Origin: a virus
Virus record (IMG/VR): IMGVR_UViG_3300027969_000505
Span: 1 to 20,108 of that record
Length of the DNA stretch: 20,108 nt
Direction: 5' to 3' (one strand)
The notes under the pieces were generated by a model that was not told the origin of the DNA, did no database searches, and saw only the letters and a program-made list of their open reading frames with translations. Of the stretch, positions 4,781 to 11,008 are shown in pieces (position 1 is the first letter of the stretch; the number at the start of each line of letters is the position of its first letter). Made by a program: the position numbers and the translations under genes.

Positions 4781-4872
4781 TTAGGTACTTCTTTTGTATT
4801 TAGTTTAGCGAGAAAAACACGAAGCTTCTCTACGTTAGTTTTTTTAGGTTTGTAAGTTTTTATAGATACCAT
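4777..4872 (-). CDS. Small basic protein, 31 aa
   Basis: A 31-residue ORF (MVSIKTYKPKKTNVEK...NTKEVPK) starting 13 nt before the end of the connector gene and ending in an ATGA overlap with the holin ATG. It is very Lys-rich and has no recognised domain. The overlaps at both ends exactly bridge the gap, suggesting either a real small protein or a leader that couples holin translation to upstream translation. Confidence 0.5.
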   Translation of the reverse strand: MVSIKTYKPKKTNVEKLRVFLAKLNTKEVPK

Positions 4873-5360
4873 CCTATGTTGTTATTATTTGAATCAGGGA
4901 ACATATCGTTATTCTTGTTTGCTCTAAATTCTGGGAACAAAGTCTGATTGAATGACATATAGTCTATGAATCTTTCTGTGTAGTGTTGAGCAATACTTCT
5001 TTCTTTTTCGAGTAAATAGTCAACTTCGTTTTTATCTACGTTCTCAGCGTTCTCAGATGAATGTTTGTAGACTCCTTTGTTTGCAATTGTGTAAGCAGCG
5101 AAAGGAAGATATTCTACCATTGCCCAGTGAACTAACATCGGTTTAACGTATGTAGTTACAAGTGATAAATAATTACCTGCAAGAGTATTAGCAATAATAT
5201 CTGCTTGTATCTTTTGGAATAGTTTAGATCCTAAGTAATTCTGAATGTGAATGTCCTGTGCAATCTTGATAAATTGTAGGAACTTGTCAGTATCTACATT
5301 GCCGTTTAAAGCCGTGTAACGAACGATGTCATCTCTCGTGATAAATAGTGCTTCTGCCAT
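4860..5360 (-). CDS. Probable head-tail connector (head completion) protein
   Basis: 166 residues, largely helical: FITRDDIVRYTALNGNVDTDKFLQFIKIAQDIHIQNYLGSKLFQKIQ, a helix with VKPMLVHWAMVEYLPFAAYTI, and a third helix LLEKERSIAQHYTERFIDYM. The pattern 'I..A...I...LG..L......' followed by several helices is that of small head-completion adaptors; I know closely similar proteins next to portals in Bacteroidetes phages (DUF6712-like). It would extend the portal channel. It begins 3 nt after the portal stop. The exact family is from memory. Confidence 0.6.
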   Translation of the reverse strand: MAEALFITRDDIVRYTALNGNVDTDKFLQFIKIAQDIHIQNYLGSKLFQKIQADIIANTLAGNYLSLVTTYVKPMLVHWAMVEYLPFAAYTIANKGVYKHSSENAENVDKNEVDYLLEKERSIAQHYTERFIDYMSFNQTLFPEFRANKNNDMFPDSNNNNIGWYL

Positions 5361-5363
5361 TGG

Positions 5364-7112
5364 TTAATCGTTTTTAGGTAAGAATCCTTGATTAGGCATA
5401 TCAATAGGACGAGTTGAAACAAGTTGTGGATTAGTTACTTTATAACCGAACTTTGCAGCCTTTGCTTGTGCGATTTGTCTTTGGTTTGGTAAGTCTAAAG
5501 CAGTACCTTCAAAAACTGCGTATACTTGCTTATTCCATCTATGATGACAATTACCTCCACCTTTGTATAGCCAAATAGAATAAGTATCAGTTCCTCTTGG
5601 CCCCCATCCTGCATTGACTACTTGGTTCTCCATATTCAAGATGTCTTGTTTACGGTAAAGTTTATTAGCTTTTACCATAGCAGTACAAAACTCACGAGGA
5701 TTCTTAGTTAATTCACCTTCGTATTTGTATCTAACAACGAATTTAACGCCATCAATTGTTTTATCTTGCTTATCTGTTATGTTAGGTCTTGCATCACCCG
5801 TAGAAACGAGATTTACAATTTTACTTAAAAGACTTTGTTTAGGTTCTTTTGCTAGGTTCTCGTTTTCTAAATCATCATTGTCGTAATCAACAGGTTTTTC
5901 GTCAATCAGAATCCAAGTAGGATCTGCATCTTCTCCTAAATCAATTAATGCGTTTGTTTGTGAACTTAACTGAGTTCCATCAGTACCTGTTTCTTCAACT
6001 ACCTCTTCTTCGGTTTGCGTGTTTTCAAGGTCTGTAAACTCTAAAGGTTGTAATGTACGGAAGTAAAGTTTTAATGAGATTCCGTTTACTGCTAGAATAG
6101 AATCAAACGCTTCCAATAATTCCTCTTGCATTGGACGAATAACCATATTGTCAAACAAGATAGCAGAGTTTTTAAGCTCGTCTGCATTAGAACTGAATCC
6201 ATTTGATGAAGCAACCCCAAATAATAGCGGAGAAGTAACGTTATGACCTAGCATAATCTTGCGTAAACACTCCTCAGATAAGTAAGTGTAATGTTCTGGA
6301 GCATCGTTTAAAGGAATATCCTCAACAGTTGTTTTAGATTCAGCATTGTCATTAAATGCTACGATTACTTTTTGACCTCTTGAACCTGTAAGTTTATTCA
6401 TTACTTTAGAAGTAATGATTGCTTGTTGTTCTTCTGTTGGAACTCCGTTATTGAAGTTGACTACTTTAGTTCCTGAGAATCCGTTTTGTACTTCGTTGAT
6501 TAAGTAATCTGCAATCTCCTCCTCTAAAAGTGCGTATGGTAAAGCTCCCTGATAATCAGGATAAGCATAATACTTCATCCCAACTGCATAAGGTTTACAG
6601 AATAGAATCTCTACCTTGTCTTTCGATGTTCCGAATGCTGAATAACGAACGGGAGCATATTTCTTAACGTCTGTCCAATCATCAGAGTAGTAATAACCTT
6701 CGATATCTCCATCTTTATTGCATTTCTCAGCACGAAGTAAGTTCACTGGCATATGATACGCCTTTAGAATCTGATCGTGTTTGTCGTTGTAGTGTACTTG
6801 GATAGCAAATTGACCTAACATCTTGCGATCAATAACCATTTTACGAACGCAATCCTTATTAAATAAACTCATCATTTGAGCATACTCGTTAGGCTTACGA
6901 TTAGCATCTAAAGCAGACAATCCTTTTCCATAAACAAGACGTGAAATGTTGTTTATAATTGCCGAGTTCGTTGTGGAGTTCGTGTATCTATCTATCAAAA
7001 AAGAATAGAAATTATTGTCCTCGCCAAAATCAACCCAATTATCACGCTTGGATTCTTGGATTGTAGGCGTTGTGTAAGCCGATAGACTTAGTATGTGTAC
7101 GTTATCACTCAT
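5364..7112 (-). CDS. Portal protein with C-terminal MuF-like Cys/His domain
   Basis: 582 residues. Residues about 1-360 look like a phage portal: an N-terminal clip/stem region (NSAIINNISRLVYGKGL), a long central helix region and the late segment SEECLRKIMLGHNVTSPLLFGV...DELKNSAILFDNMVIRPMQEELL typical of portals. The dodecameric portal is the DNA entry and exit channel of the head. Residues 361-450 form an acidic linker. Residues about 455-535 are a separate domain (REFC 473-476, YR 486-487, YKGGGNCHHRW 516-526) resembling the Cys/His C-terminal segment of MuF-type minor head proteins. The start codon overlaps the upstream gene by 8 nt. The terminase expected beside a portal is not in the window. 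Confidence 0.8.
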   Translation of the reverse strand: MSDNVHILSLSAYTTPTIQESKRDNWVDFGEDNNFYSFLIDRYTNSTTNSAIINNISRLVYGKGLSALDANRKPNEYAQMMSLFNKDCVRKMVIDRKMLGQFAIQVHYNDKHDQILKAYHMPVNLLRAEKCNKDGDIEGYYYSDDWTDVKKYAPVRYSAFGTSKDKVEILFCKPYAVGMKYYAYPDYQGALPYALLEEEIADYLINEVQNGFSGTKVVNFNNGVPTEEQQAIITSKVMNKLTGSRGQKVIVAFNDNAESKTTVEDIPLNDAPEHYTYLSEECLRKIMLGHNVTSPLLFGVASSNGFSSNADELKNSAILFDNMVIRPMQEELLEAFDSILAVNGISLKLYFRTLQPLEFTDLENTQTEEEVVEETGTDGTQLSSQTNALIDLGEDADPTWILIDEKPVDYDNDDLENENLAKEPKQSLLSKIVNLVSTGDARPNITDKQDKTIDGVKFVVRYKYEGELTKNPREFCTAMVKANKLYRKQDILNMENQVVNAGWGPRGTDTYSIWLYKGGGNCHHRWNKQVYAVFEGTALDLPNQRQIAQAKAAKFGYKVTNPQLVSTRPIDMPNQGFLPKND

Positions 7113-7437
7113 AAACTATGAAAGTGTTTGTGGTAGTGTTTGATGTATATTGTCCGTTGTTTACGGAGAAAGTCGAAATGCTTTGATTAGTACAGAAAAT
7201 TCTATCCTTATGACAGATAGTTGCTCCGTTTGTTAATAGTAAAGTATATCCGTGATTGTTTTTAAGAGCAAATGTTGCAGTAATCGTGTTTACATAACCC
7301 GTTTGAGTTGAGCTTGTAATCGTTATAGTTTGAGTTACGTTGGTTTGTTCATCAGTTATAGTCATCGTTGTGTAGTTCTCAAATCTTGGAATGAAACTAA
7401 ACGTCTGTGCTGATGTTGATGGAGTTAATACTATCAT
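7105..7437 (-). CDS. Small beta-rich structural protein, 110 aa
   Basis: 110 residues with about one quarter Thr, almost all predicted beta-strand (TMTITDEQTNVTQTITITSS...). Ig-like or other beta-sandwich folds are plausible. It lies between the tube-like protein and the portal, overlaps the portal start by 8 nt and begins after a terminator and a 14-bp palindrome. Two Cys (in TICHKDRIFC) are 7 apart. It may be a head or tail accessory protein; function not established. Confidence 0.65.
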   Translation of the reverse strand: MIVLTPSTSAQTFSFIPRFENYTTMTITDEQTNVTQTITITSSTQTGYVNTITATFALKNNHGYTLLLTNGATICHKDRIFCTNQSISTFSVNNGQYTSNTTTNTFIVYE

Positions 7438-7458
7438 ATCTATTAAACGTACAAACTA

Positions 7459-7472
7459 TTAAAACGTTTTAA
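7459..7472. promoter_or_regulatory. Perfect 14-bp palindrome TTAAAACGTTTTAA
   Basis: A perfect palindrome in the 87-nt gap between the tube and 110-aa genes. It lies 3 bp beyond the T-run of a terminator and 21 bp before the next ATG. It could be an operator or simply part of the A/T-rich leader; no repressor is visible nearby. Confidence 0.35.
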
Positions 7473-7475
7473 AAT

Positions 7476-7502
7476 AAAAAAGGGATGACCTAAGCCACCC
7501 CT
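7476..7502 (-). terminator. Intrinsic terminator after the tail-tube gene
   Basis: In the minus transcript GGGGUGGC (7501-7494) pairs with GUCAUCCC (7489-7482), 8 bp including two G-U pairs, with loop UUAG and six U (7481-7476). The wobbles make it directional. It separates the capsid and tube genes from portal and lysis genes; some read-through is needed because no clear promoter is seen between it and the 110-aa gene. Confidence 0.8.
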
Positions 7503-7524
7503 CATTTAAGCTATGAAAAAAGAA

Positions 7525-8094
7525 TTAAGCGGAGATAATAGTTGTAGTTGCTCCGAATACACTTCCTGCAGTTCCTGCAAGTCCTGTTGCACCTGTTTCT
7601 CCTGTTGCATCAATTAGATTGGCAAGCAGTTTCTCTGTGCCTACGAAGGTCAAAGTGTAACCCGACATATCACCCATTTGAACCCCACTTGACACGTTTG
7701 CAGTAGTCAATTCCATACCAAACTCAAGTCCTGCCATAAAGAATTGGTTGTTACGTGTTTTCACGATAATGTTAGGTCTTCCGTAAGAAAGTAATTTAAC
7801 CGCTTTGTGTGTAGCAGCATCTTGTTTTTTCAATGTGATTGAAAGTGTTTGCTCTACGAATGTAGTTCCGTTCTCACGTGAAGAAGTAATTACTTGATCA
7901 AAAGAGTTCGTTCCTTTCACTTGGTATTTGAAAAGTGAAGTTACGTTTGCAATTGTATCAATAGTATCAGTAGTTGCCACGTAAGCAACGTCTGCTGGGA
8001 AAGAATAATCCCCATAATTTAAGAAGTAAATTGCATCAATTCCTGCAACTTGGTCTTTACAAACTTCGAGTCTGCCTGTTGTTATTTCGCACAT
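7525..8094 (-). CDS. Probable major tail tube protein with collagen-like C-terminus
   Basis: 189 residues. Residues 1-160 are beta-rich and resemble tail-tube-type proteins of Bacteroidetes phages: MCEITTGRLEVCKD start, FDQVITSSRENGTTFVEQTLSITLKK in the middle, and the end MSGYTLTFVGTEKL. These proteins stack as hexameric rings to form the tail channel. Residues 165-179 are five consecutive G-x-y triplets (GET GAT GLA GTA GSV), a short collagen-like tail ending in FGATTTIISA. A terminator follows, as expected for a highly expressed gene. A head decoration protein is the main alternative. Confidence 0.6.
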   Translation of the reverse strand: MCEITTGRLEVCKDQVAGIDAIYFLNYGDYSFPADVAYVATTDTIDTIANVTSLFKYQVKGTNSFDQVITSSRENGTTFVEQTLSITLKKQDAATHKAVKLLSYGRPNIIVKTRNNQFFMAGLEFGMELTTANVSSGVQMGDMSGYTLTFVGTEKLLANLIDATGETGATGLAGTAGSVFGATTTIISA

Positions 8095-8121
8095 TTTCTG
8101 TATATTTTATTTAGATTAAAC

Positions 8122-8149
8122 AAAAAAGGGAAGGCACTTTACCTCCCCT
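8122..8149 (-). terminator. Intrinsic terminator after the major capsid gene
   Basis: In the minus transcript GGGGAGG (8148-8142) pairs with CCUUCCC (8134-8128), 7 bp with one G-U, extendable by a U-G, around a short A-rich loop. Six U follow (8127-8122). It lies 22 nt after the capsid stop and 27 nt before the next ATG. Confidence 0.8.
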
Positions 8150-8170
8150 TTCAATATTTGTCTGTTAATT

Positions 8171-9121
8171 TTAGTTAGCAGAGTTTGTGATTCCGTAAGT
8201 AACTACGTCAGAAGCAAAACCGTATTTAGCATCTGCAGTGAAACGCATAATTACACGAACGTTTTGTGATCCGTCCAAATCTCCCATATCTAAAACTTTC
8301 ACTTGGTTCATATCGTTCAACAATCCTGTTGCAAAGTACAAGTTAGATTTTTGAGAAAGTAACGCTGTGTTAGAAGCTAATCCGTTAGCCAAGAAGATAC
8401 GAACTCCATCAAAGTACAAGTCAGTTAAAACTTGGTTTGTTCCTTTGTTGTCGTAACCGTTAGCACCTACTCCTGCAGCAGCAAAACCACCCAAAGCACG
8501 TACATAAGCACGGTAAATATTGTTAGATACATAAATGTTCAAGTCTTCTTTTCCGTAGATAGCAGCAGGACAAGCATCAACAATTTTACCTAACTCAGCA
8601 ACAACGTTAGCAGCAGTAACCGTAGTACCTGCAACTTCTTGAGCAGATGGTAAAGCAGCATCAGTAGTAAGTTGTGTCATCAAACCTGCGAATTGACCTG
8701 CAGTTGCGTTAACTCCTGTCCAAATAGATGTTTCCATTGCAGCAGCAACTTTCTCGATTGCGTGTGCCAATAAGAAGTCTGTAAAGTTTTTCGGCATTAC
8801 TTCAAATGCTGAGTAACCCATAGAAATTGCTTCCCAATCTGATACGAAATCTTTTTTACACAATTGAAGGTTCACTTGGAACTCCTCAGGTTGTAAAACT
8901 TTTTCAGTAAGTGTGATTGTAGATGTAGCATCGAAGTCGCAAGTAGCGTTCTTGATAATGTCATCCGTAGCCACACGCTTAATTACTTGTTTGAATTTTA
9001 CGTTAGGAACGATAGTGATTCCACCTTTGTCTAATGTTGGTGCAGACAATAAAGCTGCAGCGATGTACTTACCTGCAAATTCTCCTGCGTAAGTAGTTGT
9101 AATTGATGTTGTAGTTGCCAT
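8171..9121 (-). CDS. Major capsid protein (HK97-fold type)
   Basis: 316 residues, Ala/Thr-rich, with composition and layout of an HK97-fold major capsid protein: a flexible N-terminus (ATTTSITTTYAGEFAGKYIAAALL), a beta-rich first part (GGITIVPNVKFKQVIKRV), a long helix region (NFTDFLLAHAIEKVAAAMETSIWTG) and the closing LDMGDLDGSQNVRVIMRFTADAKYGFASDVVTYG, which I know from Bacteroidetes phage capsids. It forms the icosahedral shell. It is preceded by the scaffold-like gene (26-nt gap) and followed by a strong terminator. The leader is A-rich with no Shine-Dalgarno. No cleavable long N-terminal delta domain is seen, consistent with a separate scaffold. Confidence 0.85.
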   Translation of the reverse strand: MATTTSITTTYAGEFAGKYIAAALLSAPTLDKGGITIVPNVKFKQVIKRVATDDIIKNATCDFDATSTITLTEKVLQPEEFQVNLQLCKKDFVSDWEAISMGYSAFEVMPKNFTDFLLAHAIEKVAAAMETSIWTGVNATAGQFAGLMTQLTTDAALPSAQEVAGTTVTAANVVAELGKIVDACPAAIYGKEDLNIYVSNNIYRAYVRALGGFAAAGVGANGYDNKGTNQVLTDLYFDGVRIFLANGLASNTALLSQKSNLYFATGLLNDMNQVKVLDMGDLDGSQNVRVIMRFTADAKYGFASDVVTYGITNSAN

Positions 9122-9147
9122 TTTTTAAAAATGTTTGTTAGTTAATA

Positions 9148-9732
9148 TTATTTGTTTAATTTTTCAAAGATTGAATCGATAGTAGAACGTTGTCTGTTTT
9201 TCTCTAAACGGAAGTGTTCAACTACATTCGTGTTTTCAGGATTAAAACTAATTGGTTTAGGTTCTTCTGAAAGTTCGGTTACTTCTTCTGTAACTTCGTC
9301 AACTTTAGAAAGCAATTCCAATTTAGCTTTCAATTCAATATTTTCTGTTTTTAATGCTTCGATTTCCGAGAAGAAAGTTTCTTTAACGATAGATTCGATA
9401 GTTTTCTTTGGAGCAGATACTTCTTCAGCAGCAGCTACAGGAACTTCAGGAGCAACCTCATCTTCAGGCATAACTTCTTCCGCCACTGGAGCTTCTTTAA
9501 GTTCTTTGATGATACCTTCAACTTCTACTACTAGGATCATTCCGCTTTCTAATTCGTATTCACCTACTGGTAAAGGAATCTTTTGCTCATCTTCTGTAAC
9601 GATAAAAACCTCGTTATCCATTTCAAATGCGTCTGCTTCAAGAACCGTAACTCCGTCTGCTAACTTCATCATTTCTAAACTCACTTCCATTCCTAAAAGT
9701 GATTTGATTTTGTTAATTGTGCTATTTTTCAT
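9148..9732 (-). CDS. Probable capsid scaffolding protein
   Basis: 194 residues, strongly acidic. Residues 15-80 form a small beta-domain (LADGVTVLEADAFEMDNEVFIV...LPVGEYELESGMILVVEVEG), residues 81-108 are a low-complexity Glu/Val/Pro/Ala linker, and residues 109-145 are a coiled coil (IVKETFFSEIEALKTENIELKAKLELLSK). A basic helical end follows (EKNRQRSTIDSIFEKLNK). Acidic coiled-coil proteins encoded directly before the capsid gene are usually scaffolds whose C-terminal helix binds the capsid subunit, and I know this N-terminal beta-domain from Bacteroidetes phages. A minor capsid protein is the alternative. Confidence 0.65.
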   Translation of the reverse strand: MKNSTINKIKSLLGMEVSLEMMKLADGVTVLEADAFEMDNEVFIVTEDEQKIPLPVGEYELESGMILVVEVEGIIKELKEAPVAEEVMPEDEVAPEVPVAAAEEVSAPKKTIESIVKETFFSEIEALKTENIELKAKLELLSKVDEVTEEVTELSEEPKPISFNPENTNVVEHFRLEKNRQRSTIDSIFEKLNK

Positions 9733-9757
9733 TTTTCGTTTTTATTACTTTAATTTA

Positions 9758-10171
9758 TTATTGTTGAGATAAAACACGTTGTGCTTCACCTCTTAATTTT
9801 CCAATATTACCAATTAACTTTTCTAATGCTCCAACGCCATTTATTTGCTCTTTTGCAATACCCAAATCTTTAGAAGCATCAGTAATTTTTTTATAAACAG
9901 GAGTAGATTCTTGATCCCATTTCTGTGCTTGCATTATAAATTTTTGAACTTTATCGTAACTATCATTCGACTTTTTTAAAATTTCATCAAATTGTTTTTT
10001 AATAGTAGCGTGACTAATTAATGAATCGTTTAAGTCTTCATAAGCAAACTCTCCTTTTTGAATAGCTGTTTTAATGTCATCTACTAATCCTAAATCAATT
10101 TTATGACTTGCTAACTCAGTAGCATTTCTCTCAATGTCTGCTACTTTCTGAAATACTTCGTTTAATCCCAT
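9758..10171 (-). CDS. Helical hypothetical protein, 137 aa
   Basis: 137 residues, predicted almost entirely alpha-helical with no Cys (GLNEVFQKVADIERNATELASHK...SDSYDKVQKFIMQAQKWDQES...IGKLRGEAQRVLSQQ). Not recognised as a named family. It sits between the Cys-cluster protein and the scaffold-like protein (gaps 45 and 25 nt), so a role in head assembly, for example as a second assembly factor, is a reasonable guess. The leader contains ACGTTTTA and an A-run directly before the ATG. Confidence 0.65.
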   Translation of the reverse strand: MGLNEVFQKVADIERNATELASHKIDLGLVDDIKTAIQKGEFAYEDLNDSLISHATIKKQFDEILKKSNDSYDKVQKFIMQAQKWDQESTPVYKKITDASKDLGIAKEQINGVGALEKLIGNIGKLRGEAQRVLSQQ

Positions 10172-10216
10172 TGTTCTTTTTTTTATAAAACGTGTTAATT
10201 ATATTCTTGTTGTATT

Positions 10217-10417
10217 TTATCCGTTCTGACGCACGATAGTTCTCGTTCCGCCATTAGTTGTTACGGAAACTGATTCAGTTCCTGTGGTAGCTCCTATACC
10301 CTGTGCTTGTAGACTACCATCACAACATTTCTTTGAGTATGTTCCGTTTTCGCATAGACATCCTCTTTTGCTTCCTGCTTTCGGGGAAGAATAACTTGGT
10401 GTTTTAAATTTGCTCAT
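10217..10417 (-). CDS. Small Cys-cluster protein, 66 aa
   Basis: 66 residues with a compact C-x-C-x8-C-C cluster (C20, C22, C31, C32; GCLCENGTYSKKCCDGSLQAQGIGA). I know this 'CLC..TYS.KCCDGSL.AQGIG' segment as a recurring element of small Bacteroidetes phage proteins in head modules; its role is unknown. Four Cys could bind zinc or form two disulfides. The N-terminus is basic (KFKTPSYSSPKAGSKR) and the C-terminus is Thr/Gly-rich. It overlaps the protease gene by 14 nt, suggesting coupled expression. Confidence 0.7.
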   Translation of the reverse strand: MSKFKTPSYSSPKAGSKRGCLCENGTYSKKCCDGSLQAQGIGATTGTESVSVTTNGGTRTIVRQNG

Positions 10418-10994
10418 CTTGTATAATTATTTGTTTGATTTTTTCTAATAAAATATCTTCTTCACTCATCATTGACATTTCTAACTTGTCAGCGAAGTAA
10501 CCTTCAATGCTAAAGCCTTTTACTTTACCCGCTTTAACGTCACTCCAAACTTGCTCGTTGTTTACCTTCATTGATATCATCCAAGTTCCTTTTGGTAAAT
10601 CAAATCCGTATTTAGCTGACTTGTCTAGTTTAGAATCTTCAATGATCCAACTTTCTACAACTGACATTCCTTCGAGTTTCTTGTCGTGTTCGTAGGTTGC
10701 GTTGTTTTGATTGGAGTTCATTAAAAATAACTCTGATGCTTGTCTTACCGTGTTTTCAGAAAAGTAAATATGATATTCCTCTTTCGTTTTTTCGTTTACT
10801 CGGTAGATTTGTTTATTAGGAACTAATGCTGCTCCCATAAGAATCTTTTTCTCAGCGTCAATTTCTTTTAGCTCTATTTCGTGTTTTGCTAGTGCAATAA
10901 AGTTTTCCTCTATTGCTGGAGAATGAACTACCGATACTGCGTCAATTCCGCTTAATTCATCCTTTGAGTCAATTACTAATTCTATAATCTTCAT
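10404..10994 (-). CDS. Prohead maturation protease, XkdF-like
   Basis: 196 residues resembling the XkdF-like phage serine protease family: IDAVSVVHSPAI near the N-terminus, EEYHIYFSENTVRQASELFL (72-91), YEHDKKLEGMSVVESWIIED (101-120), DKSAKYGFDLPKGTWMISMKV (124-144) and KVKGFSIEGYF (157-167). H103 and a Ser (S162 in GFSIEG, or S141) are the likely catalytic residues; this is inferred from family conservation. It would cleave scaffold or capsid proteins during head maturation. It starts 14 nt after the tape-measure stop and overlaps the Cys-cluster gene. It is not fused to another domain, unlike some relatives. Confidence 0.75.
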   Translation of the reverse strand: MKIIELVIDSKDELSGIDAVSVVHSPAIEENFIALAKHEIELKEIDAEKKILMGAALVPNKQIYRVNEKTKEEYHIYFSENTVRQASELFLMNSNQNNATYEHDKKLEGMSVVESWIIEDSKLDKSAKYGFDLPKGTWMISMKVNNEQVWSDVKAGKVKGFSIEGYFADKLEMSMMSEEDILLEKIKQIIIQDEQI

Positions 10995-11008
10995 AATATT
11001 TAAACGTT

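Noticed and set aside
9152-9772. 206-codon plus-strand ORF, very Ser-rich
   Set aside because: It is the mirror of the scaffold-like gene: the Glu/Val/Ala codons of that gene read as Ser/Thr on the other strand. It has no domain and no promoter, and the minus-strand gene is well supported.
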